The position numbers and the translations under genes are program-made. DNA of 6,909 nt from an uncultured Bacilli bacterium (GTDB lineage Bacteria; Bacillota_I; Bacilli_A; RF39; UBA660): assembly GCA_947623645.1 (NCBI GenBank), contig CANQHK010000065.1:1-6909 (forward strand). The letters are read 5' to 3'. Under the pieces are notes generated by a model, which was given only the letters and a program-made list of their open reading frames with translations, was not told where the DNA came from and ran no database searches. Below are positions 1-5,478 of this stretch, piece after piece (positions within the stretch are counted from its first letter, which is position 1; the number at the start of each line of letters is the position of its first letter).

Positions 1-594
1 TTTTACAGAAAATATCTGATTAGAATAAACATCCGCATCTTCTTTTATCCAAAATCTCAAAGAATAATGATCCGTAGAATTTCCTTCAATAATCCCTGTT
101 GTTAAAATTCGAAAAGGACTAACACCTAATTCTGATAAAGTTCCTAATTTTTCTTCTCCATCTTTCATCAACTGATATCGTACAATCGTATCTTTTATTC
201 GAAGAACTTCATTGTCTATAACAGCATCATCTAAATATAAAATATATCCTGTAACACTAGAATCCTCATTAATAACATCAAAAAGATAAGCAGTCGTATT
301 TTTTCCAGCATCATCCGATATTGGTTCACTATTTTCCAAATGAATATCTTGAGAAGTTGAAGATTCATCCAATCTTAAATTATAACCTTTAATCGTTAAA
401 CTATATCTTCGCTCCCCCTGTAAAGCTTTATAAAGATAGGCATAAGATTGATTTAAAAAAAGAACAACAAAAAAGATGGTCATTACATTCATTGACAAAA
501 GAAAAACAAAAAAACGCCTTCTCTTTTTTCTTTCATAAGAATTATTTTGTGTTACATACCCCCCCCCAGTGAATGTTCTTCTTCTTTTCTTCAT
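1..594 (-). CDS. Putative membrane-anchored or secreted surface protein, 3' end cut by the window edge
   Basis: An open frame of 198 codons runs from an ATG at 594 to the window edge with no stop. GGAGG at 603-607, eight bases before the ATG, fixes the start. The N-terminus is unusual: two basic clusters (residues 2-6 and 22-27) flank a Gly-Gly-Gly encoded by nine G in a row. One hydrophobic segment follows (about 28-50, ending near SYA-Y), suggesting a signal anchor or signal peptide with the rest outside. Residues 60-198 look beta-rich, with Asn/Ser/Thr and acidic residues and a YSLRFWI stretch near 177-183. This reminds me of the TasA/camelysin-like beta-sandwich proteins of Bacillota, but that is an impression, not a family assignment. 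The gene has its own promoter. No catalytic motif is visible. That it is a real gene is well supported; its function is unknown. Confidence 0.8.
   Translation of the reverse strand, partial: MKKRRRTFTGGGYVTQNNSYERKKRRRFFVFLLSMNVMTIFFVVLFLNQSYAYLYKALQGERRYSLTIKGYNLRLDESSTSQDIHLENSEPISDDAGKNTTAYLFDVINEDSSVTGYILYLDDAVIDNEVLRIKDTIVRYQLMKDGEEKLGTLSELGVSPFRILTTGIIEGNSTDHYSLRFWIKEDADVYSNQIFSVK
559..567 (-). repeat. G9 homopolymer inside the coding sequence
   Basis: Nine consecutive C on the plus strand give nine G on the coding strand, codons 10-12 of the surface protein. With nine G the frame is open to the window edge. With eight, the frame reads GGT ATG TAA and stops after 13 residues. With ten, it reads GTA TGT AAC ACA AAA TAA and stops after 17. 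A run this long is very unlikely by chance in such AT-rich DNA. It fits a slipped-strand contingency tract, though a homopolymer length error is possible. Confidence 0.85.
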
Positions 595-618
595 CTTTTG
601 TACCTCCATTATAATATA

Positions 619-647
619 ATTATAAACAAATCAAAAAAAAGATGCAA
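619..647 (-). promoter_or_regulatory. Sigma-A-type promoter of the surface-protein gene
   Basis: TATAAT at 619-624 is preceded, with a 17-base spacer, by TTGCAT at 642-647 (the TTG of TTGACA is kept). The spacer includes a run of eight T (633-640). The predicted RNA start is near 612, giving a leader of about 18 bases that just includes the GGAGG. A second TATAAT at 608-613 abuts the ribosome site and is the less likely -10. No convincing terminator hairpin lies between the peptidase stop and this promoter, so read-through is possible. Confidence 0.55.
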
Positions 648-655
648 TATTTTTA

Positions 656-1294
656 TTAATAGTCTTTCATTTTTTTTCGTACATTTTTATAATTTGGATA
701 ATTTTCTTCTACAATCTTCCAAAATCTTTCTGAGTGGTTGGCCTCCACCAAATGGGATAATTCATGATAAATTACATAATCAAGACAAGAAATATCTCGT
801 TTCATAAGTTCTAAGTTAAGAGTTACAACAATATCTCGATGATTACAAACACCCCATCTTGTCGTCATTTTACGAATCCGAAGTTTTGGATAAGGAATCT
901 TTCTTGTAAAATTAGCATAACAATCATCGAAATGTTCTTGAAATAAAACTTTGGCTTGCTTTCTATACCAACGATCAAAATCAGCATCTTTCCCTACAAA
1001 AACTTTATTTTCTCCCAAAATAATATCCGTTCCCTGTACAAGGACTTTTTCATAGCGTTTTCCAAGATAATAAAACCCTTCATTATTCGCTTTTTTCGTA
1101 AAATGTTTTTGATAAAGAACTGCAATCGATTTTAAATTTTTTTGAATCATTTTTTCAATTTCTTTATCCCGAACAAAAAAGTTTGTTGTAACATAGAGTG
1201 TTCCATCTTCTTTAACTCGAAAATACGTATTTTTATTGGATTTTTTTCGAACAATTTCAATAGGATATGTTGTATCATCTATAGTAATTTTCAT
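656..1294 (-). CDS. YgjP-like (DUF45, M48/SprT-like) zinc metallopeptidase
   Basis: This 212-residue protein has the layout of the YgjP-like metallopeptidase family (Pfam DUF45, COG1451). An N-terminal beta-rich part (1-100) carries YFRVKEDGTLYV, the usual family opening. An RWGVC motif (146-150) matches the family RWGSC. The zinc site HELSH (177-181) is followed by His187 and FW (191-192), giving HExxH-x5-H with Glu178 as the presumed catalytic base. The length is near the family norm and all expected metal ligands are present. There is no signal peptide or membrane segment, so it should be cytoplasmic. The physiological substrate of the family is poorly defined. The ATG at 1294 is preceded by GGAG at ten bases. 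It is divergent from sspI and may be transcribed alone. Confidence 0.9.
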   Translation of the reverse strand: MKITIDDTTYPIEIVRKKSNKNTYFRVKEDGTLYVTTNFFVRDKEIEKMIQKNLKSIAVLYQKHFTKKANNEGFYYLGKRYEKVLVQGTDIILGENKVFVGKDADFDRWYRKQAKVLFQEHFDDCYANFTRKIPYPKLRIRKMTTRWGVCNHRDIVVTLNLELMKRDISCLDYVIYHELSHLVEANHSERFWKIVEENYPNYKNVRKKMKDY

Positions 1295-1322
1295 AACAAA
1301 ACTTCTCCAACCTTTCTATATA

Positions 1323-1351
1323 AGTATACCACAAGATGAAAAAAATGTATA
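1323..1351 (-). promoter_or_regulatory. Extended -10 sigma-A promoter of the YgjP-like gene
   Basis: On the minus strand TATACA (1346-1351) is followed by a 17-base spacer and TATACT (1323-1328). A TG one base before the -10 (TGGTATACT) makes an extended -10. The RNA start would be near 1316, giving a leader of about 20 bases before the ATG at 1294. The -35 hexamer is the same six bases as the proposed -35 of sspI on the other strand. Confidence 0.6.
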
Positions 1352-1376
1352 AAACAAGAAAGTTTGAAACAGAATA
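1346..1376 (+). promoter_or_regulatory. Putative sigma-G promoter of sspI
   Basis: TGTATA (1346-1351), an 18-base spacer and CAGAATA (1370-1376) resemble the forespore sigma-G pattern (TGMATA, 17-18, CATAMTA), each box with one or two mismatches. The RNA would start near 1383, just ahead of the ribosome site at 1384-1388. Forespore control is known for sspI in Bacillus; its use here is inferred from these boxes and the gene's identity. Confidence 0.45.
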
Positions 1377-1397
1377 TAGATAGAAAGGATGAAAGAT

Positions 1398-1616
1398 ATG
1401 AATATTGATATTAGAAGTCATATTATTAATAACTTTAAAGGAGATGACATCAATACTCTCCGTGCAGCAATTGAAGAATCGATTGCAAACAATGATGAAA
1501 TAACTCTCCCTGGAATGGGTGTATTTTTTGAACTTGTGTGGCAGGACGCCGAGGAAGAGACCAGACAAAAAATTCTAGAAATTTTAGAAGAACGTGTAAA
1601 AAGAGCGAATCATTAA
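1398..1616 (+). CDS. sspI: Small acid-soluble spore protein SspI
   Basis: This 72-residue protein resembles B. subtilis SspI, which is about 71 residues. The N-terminal helix region (NIDIRSHIINN) parallels NLRHAVIANV, and LPGMGVFFELVWQ at 37-49 parallels LPGLGVLFEVIWQ, the family's hallmark. SspI is a minor small acid-soluble spore protein made in the forespore and packed in the spore core; its exact role is not well defined, and it is not one of the alpha/beta DNA-saturating proteins. An in-frame ATG at 1389 touches its AGG, leaving no spacing, whereas the ATG at 1398 lies nine bases after AAAGG, so I take 1398. The only plus-strand gene seen, it is divergent from the peptidase gene and convergent with the 439-residue gene. 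It is the main evidence that this organism, or its recent ancestor, forms endospores. Confidence 0.93.
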   Translation: MNIDIRSHIINNFKGDDINTLRAAIEESIANNDEITLPGMGVFFELVWQDAEEETRQKILEILEERVKRANH

Positions 1617-1630
1617 AATTCACTCTTTTT
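1598..1630. terminator. Bidirectional intrinsic terminator between sspI and the 439-residue gene
   Basis: AAAAAGAG (1598-1605) pairs with CTCTTTTT (1623-1630), and after one C/A mismatch GAAT (1607-1610) pairs with ATTC (1618-1621), leaving the seven-base loop CATTAAA. The T-run serves sspI and the A-run serves the minus-strand gene, whose stop is at 1632-1634. The sspI stop TAA (1614-1616) sits in the loop, so the left arm is coding sequence. Confidence 0.8.
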
Positions 1631-1631
1631 C

Positions 1632-2951
1632 TTATTGAAATAAATTTTTAACTTTTTGAACTAACCCTATTTTCTTCACTTTTTCAGATTTCATCTCTTC
1701 ACTCTTTAAAACTTCTTCAGAAGAATTTGAAAGGAAGGAAGAGGTATCTAAAAGAAATTTTTCTCCATCAAAAACATAATGACCTTCTTGAACAATCTGT
1801 TTTATTTTTAAAAGATCTTCTTCTAGTAATTCATGCGTATCTAAATAGGTACAAAAATCCGTAGAAAACTCTTTTGAAAAATAAGGGAAAAAGGTAGAAT
1901 ACAAATCTTCTCGATTCTTTTGATAAGCAGATTCTGCAATAAAATGAACCGTATCAGAAACCGTTCGAAATGGAAAAGAAATAATTTCCATAAGATCCTT
2001 TTCTTGAATAATTCCTTCTTCTAATCCTAAAAGTAAAAATGGATGCGTAAAAGCTGCAATTTTTTCAAAATATCTTAAAAGTTGCATTCGACCTTGATCA
2101 TCATTCTTCAATTGATAAACTCTTTTTAAAGTATCCTGTGAAAAATTTCTGCCACTCTGAATTTTGGTAACGAATAAAATAAATTCTTTCGAAGATGTTT
2201 CATAAAAATCTTCAGGAAGAGAAAATAGATATTGAAAAGTTCCTAAGATTTCTCCTTCTCTTTCTTGCTGATCTTTAATTTCAAATTTAAGATTAAGAGA
2301 ATCGATAAAATCTACTAAAGTACAAGAAGGATTTTTCGATAAACTTTCTAAAACAGAAGAAACATTCAATGAAGAATTTCCACCCAAGTAATAAAATTCT
2401 GCCAAATGGAAAAGAAATTTTTTATTTTGAAGAATTTCTGGTATTTGTAAACAAGGAAGAAATTGATAATAAGATGTTTTATTCATAAGAAGCATTTTTG
2501 AAAAAATAGGATGATATTCCTCAAAATCTAAAAAGGTAGGGTTTTGTTCTAAAAAGACAGCAATATCTTTAGAAATCGAAACAGCTCCCTTTTCATAAGA
2601 TTTTAAAAACAAAGGATTGTAAAATACTCGATCATCTAATAATACCTGAAAATCGTAGACTTTTAGAAAAGAATGAGTAAGTAAAAAATCTCTTCTTTCC
2701 AAATCTTTTCGATACGATGGGAACTTTTTTAAAACTTTGAGTACACGGTGAATATACTCTGTTTTTAGCAAAGAATTAAAAAATTGTTCCCGATTATCGA
2801 ACTCTCCCATTTCTAAAATAGAAAGAATGGGAGAAATAACAACAGTTTCTTTTTCATTTAATAAAGTATAAAACTCTTGCTGAGTAATATTTTTTTTTTG
2901 ATAGGCATCCAGAATTTCTAAAAAAATATCTTTTCCTAATTTTGTATTCAT
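1632..2951 (-). CDS. Uncharacterised 439-residue, mainly helical cytoplasmic protein
   Basis: I do not recognise a family. No signal peptide, membrane segment, nucleotide-binding loop, metal motif or Cys/His cluster is visible. The sequence looks like successive amphipathic helices rich in Leu, Phe, Glu and Lys (for example 8-31, 60-85, 290-345), so a helical-repeat fold of HEAT or TPR kind is plausible but unproven. The last 25 residues are a Lys/Glu-rich tail ending in VQKVKNLFQ, possibly a separate amphipathic helix. The ATG at 2951 has a weak GGGG eight bases upstream; the same frame is closed further upstream by TGA with no other ATG between, so the start is fairly secure. Codons 18-21 hold a run of ten A. 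It follows pheT in the same direction but has its own candidate promoter. From memory, B. subtilis has rnhC and zapA after pheT, not this gene. Confidence 0.85.
   Translation of the reverse strand: MNTKLGKDIFLEILDAYQKKNITQQEFYTLLNEKETVVISPILSILEMGEFDNREQFFNSLLKTEYIHRVLKVLKKFPSYRKDLERRDFLLTHSFLKVYDFQVLLDDRVFYNPLFLKSYEKGAVSISKDIAVFLEQNPTFLDFEEYHPIFSKMLLMNKTSYYQFLPCLQIPEILQNKKFLFHLAEFYYLGGNSSLNVSSVLESLSKNPSCTLVDFIDSLNLKFEIKDQQEREGEILGTFQYLFSLPEDFYETSSKEFILFVTKIQSGRNFSQDTLKRVYQLKNDDQGRMQLLRYFEKIAAFTHPFLLLGLEEGIIQEKDLMEIISFPFRTVSDTVHFIAESAYQKNREDLYSTFFPYFSKEFSTDFCTYLDTHELLEEDLLKIKQIVQEGHYVFDGEKFLLDTSSFLSNSSEEVLKSEEMKSEKVKKIGLVQKVKNLFQ
2890..2899 (-). repeat. A10 homopolymer in early codons of the 439-residue gene
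   Basis: Ten T on the plus strand are ten A on the coding strand, within codons 18-21 (CAA AAA AAA AAT). With nine A the frame meets TAA, and with eleven A it meets TGA, both within about 15 codons. The tract could cause replication or transcription slippage. It is less striking than the G9 run because A-runs are common in AT-rich DNA. Confidence 0.7.
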
Positions 2952-3011
2952 AAGAATAACCCCATTTCTGATAGTATTTTTTCATGAAGATTTTTTCTTT
3001 AAAGTTATTTT

Positions 3012-3044
3012 TTCTAAAGAAAGAATCTTTTTTTAGAATTTTTT
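3012..3044 (+). terminator. Terminator-like hairpin that faces the plus strand
   Basis: TTCTAAA (3012-3018) pairs with TTTAGAA (3032-3038), and after one mismatch AAAG (3020-3023) pairs with CTTT (3027-3030) around the loop AAT. Six T follow (3039-3044), so the terminator polarity is plus strand. On the minus strand the hairpin is followed by A-rich sequence and would lie in the 5' leader of the 439-residue gene. No plus-strand gene ends here. Confidence 0.45.
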
Positions 3045-3057
3045 AAGTCCTCCTAAA

Positions 3058-3087
3058 ATTATATGACAATAGAAGGAAAAATGTCCT
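3058..3087 (-). promoter_or_regulatory. Candidate promoter of the 439-residue gene
   Basis: AGGACA (3082-3087) is separated by 18 bases from TATAAT (3058-3063). The predicted RNA start is near 3051, which leaves a leader of about 100 bases containing the hairpin at 3012-3038. An AGGAGG (3049-3054) overlaps the start region but has no ATG, GTG or TTG at a usable distance. Confidence 0.45.
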
Positions 3088-3116
3088 AAAGAGCGATTAA
3101 AAACTGTTTTTCATCG
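3088..3116 (-). terminator. Weak candidate terminator after pheT
   Basis: Just after the pheT stop, CGAT (3113-3116) pairs with ATCG (3094-3097), and beyond one mismatch AAAAA (3107-3111) pairs with TTTTT (3099-3103) around CAG. It is followed only by CTCTTT, so the stem is AT-rich and the U-tract poor. Termination may be incomplete. Confidence 0.35.
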
Positions 3117-3118
3117 AT

Positions 3119-3883
3119 TTATTGATCCCGAACTTTAGCGGATAATTTTTTCGTAACTTCTTCGATAATTTTATTGAATATTTCCATAACTTCACCGTCT
3201 TCGAGCGTTCTCGTTGCATCTTGGAAAGTAAGTTTGAATGCAAGAGATTTCTCATTTTCTCCGACATTACTTCCCTCATAAACATCGAAAATACGAATAT
3301 CCGTTAAAAGTTTTCCACCGGCGCGTTTTATAACTTCCATAATTTCTTCTGCGAAAACATCTTTAGAAACAACGAACGCAACATCTTTTTCAATGGATGG
3401 ATATTTGGTAATTTCTTTGTATTGCATCTTCTTTGTCTTAAAGCTCAACAAAGTATCTAATTGAAGTTCGAGAACATAGACATCATCCTTTAAGAAAGAT
3501 GGATGAACACGACCGATAAATCCAATTGGAGTATGGTTGAGGGAAATCACTGCACTTTGTCCTGGATGTAAATTTTTAAGAGTTTGTTTTTCTAGATGAT
3601 AACGATTCGTATATCCGAAATATTCCATAACCTCTTCTAAAATTCCTTTTAAAACATAGAAATCAACTTTGGTATTTTGAATATCTAAAAGATAATCACC
3701 ACTCATTAAAACAGCAAGTTTATTTTCTTCCAAATATTGTCCATCTTTTTTATAAAATCCTTTACCAATTTCAAAAATAGAAATATCTTTATCCCCTCTT
3801 GCCCGATTATATTTATAAACTTGAAGTAAAGATGGAAGTAAACTATAACGAAGCGTAGTTCTCTCTTCACTCATCGGATCCAA
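3119..3883 (-). CDS. pheT: Phenylalanyl-tRNA synthetase beta subunit, C-terminal part (out of frame with the N-terminal part)
   Basis: This open frame gives the last 254 residues of PheT. It opens with LDPMSEER, the conserved stretch expected directly after the point where the upstream part breaks. Residues 1-150 are the catalytic-core-like region of the beta subunit (LRYSLLPSLL, ISIFEIGKGF, HPGQSAVI), which lacks synthetase chemistry of its own and packs against PheS. Residues 160-253 are the ferredoxin-fold anticodon-binding domain (FDX-ACB), with YPSIEKDVAF, FDVYEG and LTFQDATRTL, which contacts the tRNA. The first codon is TTG with no ribosome site, so I do not take it as an independent start. 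Joined to the first 532 residues it gives 786, close to the usual near-800 length of bacterial PheT. Confidence 0.9.
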   Translation of the reverse strand: MDPMSEERTTLRYSLLPSLLQVYKYNRARGDKDISIFEIGKGFYKKDGQYLEENKLAVLMSGDYLLDIQNTKVDFYVLKGILEEVMEYFGYTNRYHLEKQTLKNLHPGQSAVISLNHTPIGFIGRVHPSFLKDDVYVLELQLDTLLSFKTKKMQYKEITKYPSIEKDVAFVVSKDVFAEEIMEVIKRAGGKLLTDIRIFDVYEGSNVGENEKSLAFKLTFQDATRTLEDGEVMEIFNKIIEEVTKKLSAKVRDQ

Positions 3884-5478
3884 ACAGAAATATATTCGAC
3901 TTCTTCATTCGTGAAAGAATCCACTTCTTCTTTTGAAATAAGAGCATATGTTAAGGTTTCATGAAGACCAAGGCTTGCAAGTTTATTTCGAACTGTCCGA
4001 AGATTTTTTTGAACAAATCCAGGTTTTACAGGAAGCGTCATCGTTTTTCCTTGAATATTGTCAATTCCATAAATTCTACCAACTTCTTCAACCAAGTCTT
4101 CTGGAATGGAAATATCAATTCTTCGAGTTGGAACCGTAACTTCCAAAAGATCTTTATTTTGTTTACAAGAAAAACCTAAAGCATCAAAAATTTCTAAAAT
4201 TTCCTCCAAAGAAATAGAAATTCCTAAAATCTTACAAATTTTATCCACCGTAATGGGGATAACTTTATCTTCCATATCGATTTTTTTATATTCGATCATT
4301 CCCGATGCAACGGTTGCGGAGGCATATTTTTCTAAAAGATGACAGCTTCGCATCATGGCCATATACGTTCTTTTTGGATCAATTCCCTTTTCAAAACGAT
4401 TGCTTGCTTCACTTCTTAGAACTTTCTTGGAAGTTTTACGAATTAAAGTTGGATGGAAGATAGCAGCTTCAATAATAATATCAGTGGTATCTTCTTCAAT
4501 TTCTGTAGTGAGTCCACCCATAACTCCAGCAAGTCCGACAGCTTCTTTTGGTGTTGCAATGACAATATCTTCTTCTGATAGCACACGCTTTTGTCCGTCC
4601 AACGTTGTAAGTTCTTCCCCATCTTTTGCCATGCGAACGATCATTTTATCCCCTAAACGGTTGGCATCATAATAATGCAGTGGTTGACCGGTCTCTAACA
4701 TAACGTAGTTGGAAATATCGACAACGTTATTAATTGGACGAATTCCTGATGCAATAAGGCGATTTTTAATAAAGGCAGGACTTTCTCCAATTTTTACATT
4801 CAAAACTTTCTTAACTAAAAACAAAGGACAATTTTCCGTTTCAACAGAAAGTTGAAAATCTTTGGTAAAATCTTTTCCCTTTTCTAGGAAAGAAAGCTCT
4901 ATTGGACGAACCTTTTTCCGATAAAGAGCACCGATTTCATAAGCCATACCCAAAATACTTAAAAGATCTCCTCGATTCGAAGTAAGTTCAAAATCGATGA
5001 CATCATCGTCCATTTCCATATAGGAAATCGGATCTTCTCCAACCGGAGCATCTAGAGGTAGTTCATGAATTCCTGCAATATCTTCCTCTTTCAAAAATTT
5101 ATGTTCAAGTCCTAATTCTTGAATAGAACAAATCATACCATTCGATTCTTGACCACGAATCATTCCTTTTTTAATCACACCACCAGGAAGAACAGCACCA
5201 TCGCGCGCAACAATGACCTTAAGTCCTTTTCGAACATTCGGAGCACCACAGACAATCTGTAAAACTTCTCCTCCTACATCTACTTTCGTAACATGCAAAT
5301 GATCACTATCTGGATGCATCTCACATTCTAAAACTTCTCCAATAACAAGCTTCGTTGCAGGAATAAGTTTGGAACAAGTATCGTATTCATTTCCAATTCC
5401 CGTCATATCCAAAGCAAGAGTTTCAGAGTCAACAGGAATATCCACATAATCGGATACAAAATTTCTACTTAATTTCAT
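3871..5478 (-). CDS. pheT: Phenylalanyl-tRNA synthetase beta subunit, N-terminal part, ending early at a frameshift
   Basis: This frame encodes the first 532 native residues of PheT plus a three-residue wrong-frame tail (WIR) before TGA. Residues 42-155 are the EMAP-like tRNA-binding OB fold (IGEVL, HPDSDHLHV, VCGAPNV). Residues 215-365 are the B3/B4 domain, which in the family houses the editing site for misacylated Tyr-tRNA-Phe (PINNVVDISNYVM, GQPLHYYD, GLAGVMGG, SEASNRFEKGIDP). Residues 405-475 are the B5 domain (VPTRRIDISIPEDLVEEVGRIYG, cut here by the domain edge). I choose the ATG at 5478 because AAGGA lies eight bases before it and MKLSRNFVSDYVDI is the family's normal N-terminus; ATGs at 5487 and 5499 lack proper spacing. 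It overlaps the end of pheS by 14 bases, consistent with translational coupling and equal subunit supply. Confidence 0.93.
   Translation of the reverse strand: MKLSRNFVSDYVDIPVDSETLALDMTGIGNEYDTCSKLIPATKLVIGEVLECEMHPDSDHLHVTKVDVGGEVLQIVCGAPNVRKGLKVIVARDGAVLPGGVIKKGMIRGQESNGMICSIQELGLEHKFLKEEDIAGIHELPLDAPVGEDPISYMEMDDDVIDFELTSNRGDLLSILGMAYEIGALYRKKVRPIELSFLEKGKDFTKDFQLSVETENCPLFLVKKVLNVKIGESPAFIKNRLIASGIRPINNVVDISNYVMLETGQPLHYYDANRLGDKMIVRMAKDGEELTTLDGQKRVLSEEDIVIATPKEAVGLAGVMGGLTTEIEEDTTDIIIEAAIFHPTLIRKTSKKVLRSEASNRFEKGIDPKRTYMAMMRSCHLLEKYASATVASGMIEYKKIDMEDKVIPITVDKICKILGISISLEEILEIFDALGFSCKQNKDLLEVTVPTRRIDISIPEDLVEEVGRIYGIDNIQGKTMTLPVKPGFVQKNLRTVRNKLASLGLHETLTYALISKEEVDSFTNEEVEYISVWIR
3882..3884 (-). 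other. Frameshift site in pheT
   Basis: The upstream part reads TCT GTT TGG ATC CGA TGA, while the downstream part needs TTG GAT CCG ATG. One extra T in the TTT run would restore GTT TTG GAT (Val-Leu-Asp) and a single frame of 786 codons. The site does not match a canonical X-XXY-YYZ slippery heptamer, and I see no strong structure after it. Confidence 0.85.

Noticed and set aside
2877..2985. Overlapping frame starting MKKYYQKWGYSY on the minus strand
   Set aside because: It is short, lacks a ribosome site and runs out of frame with the long protein; I use it only as a note on the A10 tract.
3049..3054. AGGAGG as the ribosome site of a small gene
   Set aside because: No ATG, GTG or TTG follows at a working distance; the match is probably chance or part of the leader.
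3871..3890. Programmed -1 frameshifting in pheT
   Set aside because: There is no X-XXY-YYZ heptamer and no clear stimulatory structure, and the family is not known to use recoding.
4355..4672. Plus-strand open frame of 105 codons opposite pheT
   Set aside because: It is antisense to the conserved B3/B4 region of PheT, is low complexity (Ser/Ile/Val) and has no convincing ribosome site.
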